A DNA stretch of 64,000 bases from Sulfurimicrobium sp963779055 (lineage in GTDB: Bacteria > Pseudomonadota > Gammaproteobacteria > Burkholderiales > Sulfuricellaceae). The notes beneath the pieces are model-generated. The model saw only the letters and a list, made by a program, of their open reading frames with translations, made no database searches and was not told where the DNA came from. This document shows positions 1 to 8,798 of the stretch, in pieces. The number at the start of each line of letters is the position of its first letter. Within the stretch, counting starts at the first letter, position 1. The translations under genes were made by a program, and so were the position numbers. Location: NCBI GenBank assembly GCA_963779055.1, contig CAVZWN010000005.1, positions 62,001-126,000 on the forward strand. Direction: 5' to 3'.

Positions 1-1221
1 GCCCAGGCCCAGGCCATCCTGGAATTGCGCCTGCAGCGCCTGACCGGGCTGGAACAGGACAAGATCGTCGGCGAGTACAAGGATGTGATGCTGAAGATCG
101 CCGACCTGCTGGACATTCTGGCGCGGCCGGAGCGGGTGACGGAAATCATCGTCACCGAGCTGAACACCGTCAAGGCCCAGTTCGGCGACCGTCGCCGCAG
201 CGAGATCATCGCCCACGCCCAGGATCTGAGCATGGAAGACCTGATTACACCGGAAGACGTGGTCGTCACGCTCTCGCACTCCGGCTACATCAAGTCCCAG
301 CGGCTGGATGACTACAAGGCGCAGAAGCGCGGCGGGCGCGGCAAGCAGGCCACGGCGATGAAGGAAGAAGACTTCATCGACAACCTGTTCATTGCCAATA
401 CCCACGATTACATCCTGTGCTTCTCCAACCATGGCCGGGTGTACTGGATCAAGGTGTATGAAGTCCCGCAGGGCAGCCGCATCTCGCGCGGCCGCCCCAT
501 CGTCAACCTGCTGCAACTGGAAGAAGGCGAGAAGATCAACGCCGTCCTGCCGGTCAAAGAGTTCGACGAAAATCATTTCATCTTCATGGCCACTTCCAGC
601 GGCATCGTCAAGAAAACCCCGCTGACCAGCTTCTCGCGCCCGATGAAGCGCGGCATCATCGCCATCAATCTGGATGAGAGCGACTTCCTGATCGGCGTCG
701 CCATTACCGATGGCCAACACGACGTGATGCTGTTCTCCGATGGCGGCAAGGCCGTGCGCTTCGAAGAAAACAGCGTGCGCGATACCGGCCGCAATTCGCG
801 CGGCGTGATCGGCATGCGCCTGCAGAAAGAGCAGAAAGTCATTTCCCTGCTGGTGGCGGAAAACGAAAACCAGTCCGTCCTGACCGCCACCGAAAATGGC
901 TATGGCAAACGCACCCCGATTACCGAGTACACGCGCCATGGCCGTGGCACCCAGGGCATGATGGCAATCCAGGCTTCGGAACGCAACGGCAAGGTGGTTG
1001 CTGCCACGCTGGTGGAAGAGACCGACGAACTGATGCTGATCACCACCGGCGGCGTGCTGATTCGCACCCGTGTACGCGAAATCCGCGAAATGGGCCGCGC
1101 CACCCAGGGTGTGACGCTGATCAACCTGGACAAGGGCGAAAAACTGACCGGCCTGCAGAAGGTGGTCGAGTCGGAAGATTCGGAAGAATCTGACGAAGCA
1201 GGGGATTCAGAGGCAGAATAA
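1..1221 (+). CDS. gyrA: DNA gyrase subunit A, C-terminal part (5' end outside window)
   Basis: The frame is open from the first base, so this is the last 406 residues of a GyrA of roughly 860. GyrA is the breakage-reunion subunit of the A2B2 topoisomerase that introduces negative supercoils. The fragment begins in the coiled-coil of the breakage-reunion domain (LRLQRLTGLEQDKI), then enters the six-bladed beta-pinwheel DNA-wrapping domain. A GyrA box variant, QKRGGRG, marks blade 1 and is the element needed for wrapping. Repeated blade motifs follow (GRVYWIKVYEVP, TSSGIVKKTPL, GYGKRTPITEY). The protein ends in an acidic tail rich in Glu, Asp and Ser, as in many proteobacterial GyrA proteins. 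Codon use matches the following core genes. The catalytic Tyr and the quinolone-resistance region lie upstream of the window. Confidence 0.97.
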   Translation, partial: AQAQAILELRLQRLTGLEQDKIVGEYKDVMLKIADLLDILARPERVTEIIVTELNTVKAQFGDRRRSEIIAHAQDLSMEDLITPEDVVVTLSHSGYIKSQRLDDYKAQKRGGRGKQATAMKEEDFIDNLFIANTHDYILCFSNHGRVYWIKVYEVPQGSRISRGRPIVNLLQLEEGEKINAVLPVKEFDENHFIFMATSSGIVKKTPLTSFSRPMKRGIIAINLDESDFLIGVAITDGQHDVMLFSDGGKAVRFEENSVRDTGRNSRGVIGMRLQKEQKVISLLVAENENQSVLTATENGYGKRTPITEYTRHGRGTQGMMAIQASERNGKVVAATLVEETDELMLITTGGVLIRTRVREIREMGRATQGVTLINLDKGEKLTGLQKVVESEDSEESDEAGDSEAE

Positions 1222-1230
1222 CCTATTAAC

Positions 1231-1290
1231 CACGGAGCACACGAAGAGCACGGAGAAAAGAAGCTTTTCTCCGTGCTCTTCGTGGTTTAA
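1231..1290. repeat. Long perfect palindrome after gyrA, possible terminator
   Basis: A 21-bp arm at 1240-1260 is matched perfectly by its reverse complement at 1264-1284 with a 3-nt loop. It is followed by a T-rich stretch, so it could end gyrA transcription. The arm sequence (core GAGCACGGAGAAAAG) belongs to the same 'CACGGAGAACACGAAG' family as the palindromes at 2403-2457 and 5709-5776, so it is also an interspersed intergenic repeat. Confidence 0.8.
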
Positions 1291-1317
1291 TTGTTTTTTT
1301 TGATTTAAAAACTAGAT

Positions 1318-2400
1318 ATGCAACGACTTCACAATTTCAGCGCCGGCCCCGCCATGCTGCCCCAGGAGGTTCTGGAGCAGGCGCGCGACGAACTCCTGAA
1401 CTGGCACGGCTGTGGCATGTCGGTGATGGAGATGACCCATCGCGGCAAGGATTTCTCCGGCATCATCGCCCAGGCAGAAGCCGATCTGCGCGAATTGCTG
1501 AACGTTCCTGCCAATTACAAAGTGCTGTTCCTCCAGGGCGGCGCAACGCTGCAGTTCGCCCAGATTCCGCTCAACCTGCTAGCTGGCCGCCCGGCCGACT
1601 ATATCGTCACCGGCGCCTGGTCGAAAAAAGCCTTCAAGGAAGCCGGCAAGGTCGGCAGCGCGCGCCTGGCCGCCACGACCGAGGCCAGCAACTTCACGCG
1701 CCTGCCCAGCGCCGATGAGATCAGTCTGAGCGCCGATGCGGCCTACCTGCACGTCTGCACCAACGAGACTGTGCATGGCGTGGAAATGCATGACATCGCT
1801 GCGCTGGGTGCAACGACTCCCCTTGTCGCCGACATGAGTTCGCACATCCTGTCACGCCCGGTCGATGTATCGAAATACGGCCTGATCTACGGCGGCGCGC
1901 AGAAAAACATCGGCCCGGCGGGATTGACACTGGTGATCGTGCGCGAAGACTTGCTCGGCAAGGCGCCAGCAAACCTTCCGACCATGCTCGACTATAAGGT
2001 GCAGGCCGACAACGGCTCCATGCTCAACACACCGCCGACCTACTCGATCTATGTGGCGGGACTGGTATTCCAGTGGCTGAAAAAACAGGGCGGCCTCGCC
2101 GCCATCGAGCAGGCCAATATCGCCAAGGCAAAATTGCTCTACGAGGCCATCGACGCCAGCAAGCTCTACCATAATCCGGTTGAACCCGCCTGCCGCTCGC
2201 GCATGAACTTGCCCTTTACCCTGAAAAAGGACGGCCTCGACGAAGCCTTCATTGCGGCGGCCAAACAGCAGGGCATCGTTTCCATCAAGGGCCACAAGAT
2301 GGTCGGCGGCATGCGCGCCTCGATCTACAATGCCATGCCGCTGGAAGGCGTGCAGGCGCTGGTCAGCTTCATGCAGGATTTCGAGAAAACAAATGCTTAA
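1318..2400 (+). CDS. serC: Phosphoserine aminotransferase
   Basis: This 360-aa PLP enzyme transfers an amino group from glutamate to 3-phosphohydroxypyruvate in serine synthesis, and the same enzyme serves pyridoxine synthesis in many proteobacteria. The N-terminal HNFSAGPAMLP is the family signature. The PLP-binding lysine lies in YGGAQKNIGPAG near residue 198, and the C-terminal KGHKMVGGMRASIYNAM is typical. Length equals the usual 360 residues. It heads the serC-pheA-hisC order conserved in betaproteobacteria and is cytoplasmic. Start ATG 1318 places the signature at residue 5. A palindrome separates it from gyrA and another from pheA. Confidence 0.97.
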   Translation: MQRLHNFSAGPAMLPQEVLEQARDELLNWHGCGMSVMEMTHRGKDFSGIIAQAEADLRELLNVPANYKVLFLQGGATLQFAQIPLNLLAGRPADYIVTGAWSKKAFKEAGKVGSARLAATTEASNFTRLPSADEISLSADAAYLHVCTNETVHGVEMHDIAALGATTPLVADMSSHILSRPVDVSKYGLIYGGAQKNIGPAGLTLVIVREDLLGKAPANLPTMLDYKVQADNGSMLNTPPTYSIYVAGLVFQWLKKQGGLAAIEQANIAKAKLLYEAIDASKLYHNPVEPACRSRMNLPFTLKKDGLDEAFIAAAKQQGIVSIKGHKMVGGMRASIYNAMPLEGVQALVSFMQDFEKTNA

Positions 2401-2402
2401 CA

Positions 2403-2457
2403 GCCACAGAGAATTTTGTGGGGGATTTTCCTCTGTGTTCTCCGTGTTCTCTGTGGC
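2403..2457. repeat. Palindromic intergenic repeat between serC and pheA
   Basis: Arms GCCACAGAGA (2403-2412) and TCTCTGTGGC (2448-2457) enclose further TTCTC/CCGTG blocks. It resembles the palindromes at 1231-1290 and 5709-5776 and fills almost the whole serC-pheA gap. It has no T tract, so termination is doubtful; it is better regarded as an interspersed repeat. Confidence 0.7.
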
Positions 2458-2467
2458 AAAAAAATAA

Positions 2468-3532
2468 ATGGATAAACTACAACAACACCGCGAAGCCATC
2501 GACGCCATCGACGACGAAATGCTCAAGCTCGTCAATGCACGCGCCAGCCACGCTCAAGCCATAGGTGAGATCAAGGGCGGCGGCCTGGTCTACCGCCCCG
2601 AGCGCGAGGCGCAGATCCTGCGCCGGATAAAAGAAAACAACCCTGGCCCGCTGGCGGGAGAATCGGTCGCCAAGCTGTTCCGCGAAATCATGTCCGCCTG
2701 CCTGGCGCTGGAAAAGCCGCTCAAGGTGGCCTTTCTAGGTCCGGAAGGCACATTCACACAGGCTGCGGCAATCAAGCACTTCGGCCATGCTGCGAATACC
2801 GAGGCATGCGTTTCGATCGACGAAGTGTTCCGCAATGTCGAGGCCGGCACTGCCGATTACGGCGTGGTGCCGGTGGAAAACTCCACCGGCGGCGCCGTGG
2901 GCACCACGCTGGACCTGCTGCTGGAATCCCCGCTCAAGGTGTGCGGCGAAGTCGACCTGCGCGTACACCAGTTTCTGCTGCGCAAACCTGGTGCTACGGA
3001 TCATGTCGTCAAGGTGTATTCCCATGCCCAGTCCCTCGCCCAGTGCCATGAGTGGCTCAACCTGCATCTGCCGGGAGCGGAACGCATTCCGGTGGTGAGC
3101 AATGCCAAAGCGGCAAAACTCGCGGCCGAGGACGGGAACACTGCAGCGATCGCGAGCGAAGCGGCTGCCGAAGTTTACGGCCTGGACAGAGTGGCGGAGA
3201 ACATTGAGGACGAACCCAACAATACCACCCGCTTTCTGGTGATCGCTGCGCATGATGCAGCCCCATCGGGCAGGGACAAGACTTCCCTGGTGCTTTCGTC
3301 GAAAAACCAGCCGGGCGCAGTGTACGAACTACTGGCCCCACTCGCCCGTCATGGCGTCAGCATGACCAAGCTGGAATCCAGGCCATCACGTACCGGGCTG
3401 TGGGAATACCTGTTCTTCGTCGATATCGAAGGCCACCATCAGGAAGAACAAGTAGCGCAAGCACTGGCCGAATTGCACGACAAGGCCGCCTTCGTCAAAA
3501 TCCTCGGATCCTATCCGGCCGCTGTCCTGTAA
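2468..3532 (+). CDS. pheA: Bifunctional chorismate mutase / prephenate dehydratase (P-protein)
   Basis: This 354-aa protein converts chorismate to prephenate and then to phenylpyruvate, the committed steps to phenylalanine. Three domains are visible: an AroQ-type helical chorismate mutase (about residues 1-90, with AIDAIDDEMLKLVNAR); the prephenate dehydratase domain starting at VAFLGPEGTFTQAA and ending at the catalytic NNTTRFLVI; and a C-terminal ACT domain (about 270-350) with the ESRPSRTG loop that binds phenylalanine. Feedback inhibition by Phe is therefore expected. It lies 8 bp before hisC, consistent with one operon. Confidence 0.96.
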   Translation: MDKLQQHREAIDAIDDEMLKLVNARASHAQAIGEIKGGGLVYRPEREAQILRRIKENNPGPLAGESVAKLFREIMSACLALEKPLKVAFLGPEGTFTQAAAIKHFGHAANTEACVSIDEVFRNVEAGTADYGVVPVENSTGGAVGTTLDLLLESPLKVCGEVDLRVHQFLLRKPGATDHVVKVYSHAQSLAQCHEWLNLHLPGAERIPVVSNAKAAKLAAEDGNTAAIASEAAAEVYGLDRVAENIEDEPNNTTRFLVIAAHDAAPSGRDKTSLVLSSKNQPGAVYELLAPLARHGVSMTKLESRPSRTGLWEYLFFVDIEGHHQEEQVAQALAELHDKAAFVKILGSYPAAVL

Positions 3533-3540
3533 AGGCCATC

Positions 3541-4657
3541 ATGGAACTCTGCAACCTTTCACCTTCCTATGTGCGCGCCATTGCGCCCTACCAGCCCGGC
3601 AAGCCTATCGCCGAACTGGCGCGGGAAATGAACCTGAATGAGGAAGACATCGTCAAGCTTGCCTCCAACGAGAACCCGCTTGGCGCCAGCCCGCGCGCCC
3701 TGGCGGCGATGGAAAACGTGCTGATGGAGATCGCCCGCTATCCGGACGGCAACGGCTTCCTGCTTAAATCGGCACTGGCAACAAAATACGGGGTGGAGCT
3801 AAACCAGATTGTGCTCGGCAATGGCTCCAACGACCTGCTGGAAATGGCTGCGCGCGCTTTCCTCGCGCCCGGCACTTCTGCCATCTATTCCCAGTATGCT
3901 TTTGCCGTCTATCCTCTGGCCACCCAGGCTGCTGGCGCACGCGGCATCGAAACTCCGGCACGCGATTATGGCCACGATCTCAAAGCCATGCTGGAAGCGA
4001 TCAGCGACGATACCCGCATCATTTTTATTGCCAATCCCAACAACCCTACCGGCACGCTGCTGAGCAGCGCGGAGCTGGAACATTTCCTCGACCAGGTGCC
4101 GCACACCGTGCTGGTGGTGCTGGACGAGGCCTATACAGAATATCTGCCCGAAGCGCAGCGCAGCAACTCGATCGACTGGCTGAAGAAATACCCCAACCTG
4201 CTCATCACCCGCACTTTTTCCAAGGCCTACGGGCTGGCTGGCCTGCGTGTCGGATTTGCGCTGGCCCATCCTGCGGTGCTGGACCTGCTCAATCGCGTAC
4301 GCCAGCCCTTCAACGTCAACAGCCTGGCGCAGGCAGCAGCAGTGGCAGCGATGCAGGACGAGCCCTTTCTGGAAGAATGCGTGGAAATCAACCGCAGCGG
4401 AATGGAACAGACTCACCAGCGGCCTCGGCCAGATGGGATTGAGCTATATCCCCTCCGCAGGCAATTTCGTGGCGGTCAAAGTCGGCAATGCGGCAGCAGT
4501 CAACCATAGCCTGCTACAACAGGGCGTCATCGTGCGCCCCGTCGCCAACTACGGCATGCCGGAATTCCTGCGCGTCAGCATCGGGCTGAAAGAGGAAAAT
4601 GCCCGATTCCTGCAGGCCCTCGAACACGCACTCGCTGAGCAGCGAACACAGTCATAA
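3541..4657 (+). CDS. hisC: Histidinol-phosphate aminotransferase, frameshifted as read
   Basis: This PLP aminotransferase acts on imidazole-acetol phosphate in histidine synthesis and, in this operon context, probably also on aromatic 2-oxo acids. ATG 3541 gives MELCNLSPSYVRAIAPYQPG. Family hallmarks are KLASNENPLG, NPNNPTGTLL and the PLP lysine in TRTFSKAYGLAG. The frame breaks after GMEQ: codon CAG ends at 4410 and one extra A at 4411 moves the reading to frame 2, which continues TSGLGQMGLSYIPSAGNFVAV to a stop at 4657. Removing that base gives 371 residues, the normal HisC2 length. A sequencing insertion is more likely than gene death, since the remainder is perfectly conserved. Confidence 0.9.
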
Positions 4658-4682
4658 CGAATACAGCTAACGGAGCAGCACC

Positions 4683-5699
4683 ATGATTATCGTCATGAAC
4701 AATGGCGCCAGCGAGGAACAGATCGACGGCGTAGTCAAAAAGATCAAGGAATTCGGCCTCGAAGCCAATATTTCGCGCGGCACCGAGCGCACCGTGATCG
4801 GCGCCATCGGCGATGAGCGCAAGCTGGACCAGGAATTGATCGATGCCCTGCCCGGCGTTGAACAGTCCATGCACATTGTCAAACCCTACAAGATCGTCGC
4901 ACGTGAATGGCACAAGCAGGATTCGGTCGTTGACATCAAGGGCATCAAGCTGGGCGGCAACCAGATACAGATTATCGCCGGCCCGTGTTCAGTGGAAACC
5001 CAGCCGCAGATGGATGCCGCCGCCCAGTACGTCCATGAAGCCGGTTGCCGCCTGATGCGCGGCGGCGCCTTCAAGCCCCGCACCAGCCCCTACGCTTTCC
5101 AGGGCCACGGCGAGGAAGGCCTGACCATGTTCCGCAAGGCGGCCGAACGCTACAAGCTGCCCATGGTCACCGAACTGATGGATGTGCGCCAGCTGGAAAC
5201 CTTCATGAAGCACGATGTAGATGTGATCCAGATCGGCACGCGCAGCATGCAGAATTTCGACCTGCTGAAAGAAGTGGGCCGGATCAACAAGCCGGTCATC
5301 CTCAAGCGCGGCATGTCAGCGACCATTTCCGAATGGCTGATGGCGGCGGAGTACATCGCCGCTGGCGGCAACCACAACATCATTTTCTGCGAGCGCGGCA
5401 TCCGCACCTTCGAAACTTACTATCGCAACGTGCTGGACGTCACCGCCATCCCGGTGCTGAAAAAGGAAACCCACCTGCCGGTCATCGTCGATCCCTCCCA
5501 CGCGGGCGGCAAGGCATGGATGGTTCCGGCGCTGTCACGCGCCGCCATTGCTGCGGGCGCCGACGGACTGCTGGTGGAAATGCACCCGACGCCCTGTGAA
5601 GCCTGGTGCGATGCGGATCAGGCCTTGACCCCGGATGAACTGAAAGACCTGATGGGCTCGCTGGGCTTGATCGCGGGTGCGATTGGCCGGACGATTTAA
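4683..5699 (+). CDS. aroF: 3-deoxy-7-phosphoheptulonate synthase (type I-beta)
   Basis: DAHP synthase condenses phosphoenolpyruvate with erythrose 4-phosphate, the first step of the shikimate pathway. The 338-aa protein starts with a ferredoxin-like/ACT regulatory domain (MIIVMNNGASEEQIDGV, about residues 1-70), as in Thermotoga-type enzymes. A KDSA/AroF-like TIM barrel follows, with IAGPCSVET, the RGGAFKPRTSPY loop, a CERGIRTFE motif and VDPSHAGGK. The N-terminal ACT-like domain suggests allosteric inhibition by tyrosine or phenylalanine. Its position between hisC and tyrA fits a dedicated aromatic amino acid operon. Confidence 0.95.
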   Translation: MIIVMNNGASEEQIDGVVKKIKEFGLEANISRGTERTVIGAIGDERKLDQELIDALPGVEQSMHIVKPYKIVAREWHKQDSVVDIKGIKLGGNQIQIIAGPCSVETQPQMDAAAQYVHEAGCRLMRGGAFKPRTSPYAFQGHGEEGLTMFRKAAERYKLPMVTELMDVRQLETFMKHDVDVIQIGTRSMQNFDLLKEVGRINKPVILKRGMSATISEWLMAAEYIAAGGNHNIIFCERGIRTFETYYRNVLDVTAIPVLKKETHLPVIVDPSHAGGKAWMVPALSRAAIAAGADGLLVEMHPTPCEAWCDADQALTPDELKDLMGSLGLIAGAIGRTI

Positions 5700-5708
5700 A
5701 AACATGAA

Positions 5709-5776
5709 CCACGGAGAACACGAAGCGCACAGAGAAAGCCCTTATAAAATCTCTGTGGCCTCCGTGTTCTCCGTGG
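5709..5776. repeat. Palindromic intergenic repeat between aroF and tyrA
   Basis: Perfect 14-bp arms CCACGGAGAACACG (5709-5722) and CGTGTTCTCCGTGG (5763-5776) enclose a second nested pair, CACAGAGA/TCTCTGTG. It is the same family as 1231-1290 and 2403-2457, occupies most of the gap and lies 13 bp before the tyrA start. Confidence 0.75.
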
Positions 5777-5789
5777 CTAATTGCCTTTC

Positions 5790-6662
5790 ATGATTAACAA
5801 ACTCGTCATTGTCGGTGTCGGCCTGATCGGCGGCTCGCTTGCGCTGGCCTTGCGTCAGGCGGGCGTGGTAAAGGAAATTGTCGGCGTCGGGCGCAGCCGG
5901 GAGAATCTCGAAACCGCCCGCCAGCTCGGCATCATCGACCGGATCGAAACCCGTCTGGCAACCGCAGCGCACGATGCCGATGTGATTGTTCTGGCCGTGC
6001 CGGTAGCTGCCATGCTGCCGACCATCAAGGAACTTGCGCCCCATTTGTCGCCCAAGACCATCGTGACCGATGTGGGCAGTACCAAGCGCGACATCATCAG
6101 CTATGTACAGCAACACCTACCCAGCCATATCAGCCGATTCGTTCCGGGGCACCCGATTGCAGGTGCAGAAAAGAGCGGTGCCGCTGCAGCTTTTGCCGAC
6201 CTGTTTCAGGGCCGGAATGTAGTCGTGACGCCGTTACCCGAGAACGATGCGGAAGCCGTCTCCACAATCTCCAGCATGTGGCAGACCTGCGGTGCCATCG
6301 TCAACACCATGCCCGCCCTCAGACATGACGAAATTTTCGCCGCGGTTTCTCACCTGCCCCATCTGCTGTCTTTTGCCCTGGTGGAAGACATTGCCTCCCG
6401 CGCCAATGCAAAAGAGCTGTTCAGCTATGCAGCGGGCGGATTCCGCGACTTCACCCGCATTGCCGGCAGCCACCCGGAAATGTGGCGCGATATCTGCCTC
6501 GCCAACCGTGATGTGCTGATCCGGGAAATCGACGCCTATCAATCCCAGCTCGACCGCCTGCGCGGCATGCTGGAGCAGAGAGACGGCAAATCGCTGGAAG
6601 AAATTTTCGGCCATGCCCGCACCGCCCGCGCCGAATGGCTGGCCGGCAAACAGGATTCGTAA
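5790..6662 (+). CDS. tyrA: Prephenate dehydrogenase
   Basis: This 290-aa NAD(P)-dependent enzyme oxidatively decarboxylates prephenate (or arogenate) on the way to tyrosine. ATG 5790 is preferred to the in-frame TTG at 5781 because it places the Rossmann motif VGVGLIGGSLALAL directly at the N-terminus. Catalytic-site motifs GHPIAGAEKSG and SHLPHLLSFAL are present. It is a monofunctional TyrA without a chorismate mutase domain, which agrees with the fused mutase being on PheA. The stop lies 2 bp before aroA. Confidence 0.95.
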   Translation: MINKLVIVGVGLIGGSLALALRQAGVVKEIVGVGRSRENLETARQLGIIDRIETRLATAAHDADVIVLAVPVAAMLPTIKELAPHLSPKTIVTDVGSTKRDIISYVQQHLPSHISRFVPGHPIAGAEKSGAAAAFADLFQGRNVVVTPLPENDAEAVSTISSMWQTCGAIVNTMPALRHDEIFAAVSHLPHLLSFALVEDIASRANAKELFSYAAGGFRDFTRIAGSHPEMWRDICLANRDVLIREIDAYQSQLDRLRGMLEQRDGKSLEEIFGHARTARAEWLAGKQDS

Positions 6663-6664
6663 AC

Positions 6665-7956
6665 ATGGAACACATCGATCTTTCCCCCATTTCCCACGTC
6701 AGCGGCAGCATTACCCTACCCGGCTCGAAAAGCATTTCCAACCGCACCCTGCTGCTGGCCGCACTAGCGGAAGGCGCCACCGAAGTCAAAGCACTGCTGG
6801 CTTCGGACGATACCGGCCATATGCTGGAAGCCCTGAAAAAACTCGGCGTGAAATGGGAACAGCATGGCAGCAGCCGTGACTACCGCATTCAGGGCGTGGG
6901 TGGCGCGTTCCCGATCAAGCAAGGTGATTTATTTCTCGGCAACGCCGGCACAGCCTTCCGCCCCCTGACTGCCGTCTTGGCGCTGTGCCAGGGTGACTAC
7001 CAGCTCAGCGGCGTACCGCGCATGCACGAGCGCCCCATCGGCGACCTGGTGGACGGCCTGCGCCAGCTCGGCGCCGATATCCGTTATCTCGGCAACGAAG
7101 GCTTTCCGCCGCTGGACATCAAGCCAGCGGCCATTCGGGCCACAAGCAAAATCCAGATTCGCGGCAACGTCTCCAGCCAGTTCCTCACCGCACTGCTGAT
7201 AGCAGCGCCCTTGGCCGGGCAGGACGTGCATATCGAAGTGGTCGGCGAGCTGATTTCCAAGCCCTACATCGAAATCACGCTCAACCTGATGCGCCGCTTC
7301 GGCGTGGAAGTGGAGCGTCAGGAGTGGCAAGGATTCACCATTCGTGCCGGACAGAAATACACCAGCCCGGGCGAAATCCATGTCGAAGGCGATGCCTCCA
7401 GCGCCTCCTATTTTCTCGCCGCAGGCGCCATAGGAAAAGGCCCGGTGCGCGTCGAAGGGGTGGGAAAAACCAGCATTCAGGGCGACGTGCGCTTTGCTGA
7501 AGCCTTAGCCATGATGGGTGCAAAAATTGAAATGGGCGACAACTGGATCGAATCCAGCGGCACGGGCAGACTCAAGGCCATCGACCTCGATTGCAACCAC
7601 ATCCCCGACGCCGCCATGACCCTGGCGGTAGCCGCCCTGTTCGCCGACGGCACCACCACCCTGCGCAACATCGCCAGCTGGCGCGTCAAGGAAACCGACC
7701 GCATCGCCGCCATGGCGACCGAACTACGCAAGGTCGGCGCAACCGTGGAGGAAGGCCCGGACTTCATCCGCGTCACCCCCCTGCCGCTCTGACTCCCAAT
7801 GCCGTCATCGACACCTATGACGACCACCGCATGGCGATGTGCTTCGCACTCATTTCACTGGGCGGCGTGCCGGTGCGCATCAACGACCCCAAGTGCGTAG
7901 CCAAGACCTTCCCGGACTACTTCGATAAATTGCAATCCGTAGCTCGCCATGTCTGA
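6665..7956 (+). CDS. aroA: 3-phosphoshikimate 1-carboxyvinyltransferase (EPSP synthase), frameshifted as read
   Basis: This enzyme transfers the enolpyruvyl group of PEP to shikimate 3-phosphate. ATG 6665 gives MEHIDLSPISHV. Signature motifs are PGSKSISNRTLLLAA, LGNAGTAFRPLTA (a Phe where most family members have Met) and RVKETDRIAAMATEL. The frame hits a stop at 7790 after RVTPLPL. In the neighbouring frame the expected end continues (PPAALTPNAVIDTYDDHRMAM...) to 7956. The break falls in a run of six C at 7776-7781, and one added C restores a 430-aa protein, close to the usual length. This is most simply a homopolymer error. The end overlaps cmk by 8 bp, suggesting translational coupling. 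Confidence 0.9.
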
Positions 7957-8650
7957 CCCATCACTCATCACCCATCACTCATCCCCCATTCCCGTCATCG
8001 CTATCGACGGCCCTTCCGCTTCCGGCAAGGGCACCGTCGCCGCGCTGGTAGCGAAAGAACTCGGCTTCCATTACCTCGACAGCGGCGCCATTTACCGTGT
8101 CACCGCTCTGGCGGCGCTGCGTGCAGGCGTTGCCCTCGATGATGAAACTGCCCTGGCGCAACTGGCTGGCCAGTTGGACGTACGTTTCGACAATGGCGAA
8201 ATCTGGCTGGCCGGAGAAAAAGTAGGCGATGACGTACGCTCCGAGGCTTCAGGCAGCGCGGCCTCACGTATCGCCGCGCTGCCTCTTCTAAGGCAGGCGC
8301 TACTGGAATTTCAGCGCAGCTTCCGCACGGCACCAGGACTGGTGGCGGATGGCCGCGACATGGGCTCGGTCGTATTTCCCGATGCCACGCTCAAAATTTT
8401 CCTTACCGCCAGCGCCGAGATCCGGGCGGAACGACGCTATAAACAGTTGATCGAAAAAGGAATGCATGCTAATCTTTCGCAGATTTTGCAGGATCTTCAA
8501 CTACGCGACGCACGCGACAGTGCCCGCAGTGTTGCCCCCCTGCAGAAATTTGCGGATGCACTTCTGTTAGAGACCAGCACACTCAACATCGCCGAGGCGG
8601 TCAACGAGGTTCTGGTTCATTATCGGGAACGCATCCGTCCGGCGTCATGA
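7949..8650 (+). CDS. cmk: Cytidylate kinase
   Basis: This enzyme phosphorylates CMP and dCMP with ATP. The P-loop is GPSASGKGT, followed by YLDSGAIYRVTAL and VADGRDMGSVVFPDA, all typical of Cmk. At 233 aa it is near the usual 220-230. The N-terminus is odd: the first 14 or so residues before PVIAIDG are encoded by CATCACTCATCACCCATCA, the same heptamer-like repeat found at 14518-14568, so an interspersed repeat seems to have supplied the start codon region. It overlaps the aroA end by 8 bp. Confidence 0.95.
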   Translation: MSDPSLITHHSSPIPVIAIDGPSASGKGTVAALVAKELGFHYLDSGAIYRVTALAALRAGVALDDETALAQLAGQLDVRFDNGEIWLAGEKVGDDVRSEASGSAASRIAALPLLRQALLEFQRSFRTAPGLVADGRDMGSVVFPDATLKIFLTASAEIRAERRYKQLIEKGMHANLSQILQDLQLRDARDSARSVAPLQKFADALLLETSTLNIAEAVNEVLVHYRERIRPAS

Positions 8651-8673
8651 ATCTGGTTTACAGAATTCCAAGC

Positions 8674-8717
8674 GGCGCGTTTATCGGCTTCAGAGCCGAA
8701 CCGGACGCGCCGTTTTT
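8674..8717 (+). terminator. Rho-independent terminator after cmk
   Basis: Arms GGCGCGT (8674-8680) and ACGCGCC (8705-8711) surround an inner TCGGCT-tcag-AGCCGA hairpin, followed by TTTTT at 8713-8717. It separates the aromatic/cmk operon from rpsA, or attenuates read-through into it. Confidence 0.75.
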
Positions 8718-8798
8718 ATCTTTTGTAATCACAGCCAGTTCTGACAATCAACAACTTGCCCCGTGGCTCATTTAACGGGTTAGTGGATTTTATTTTTT

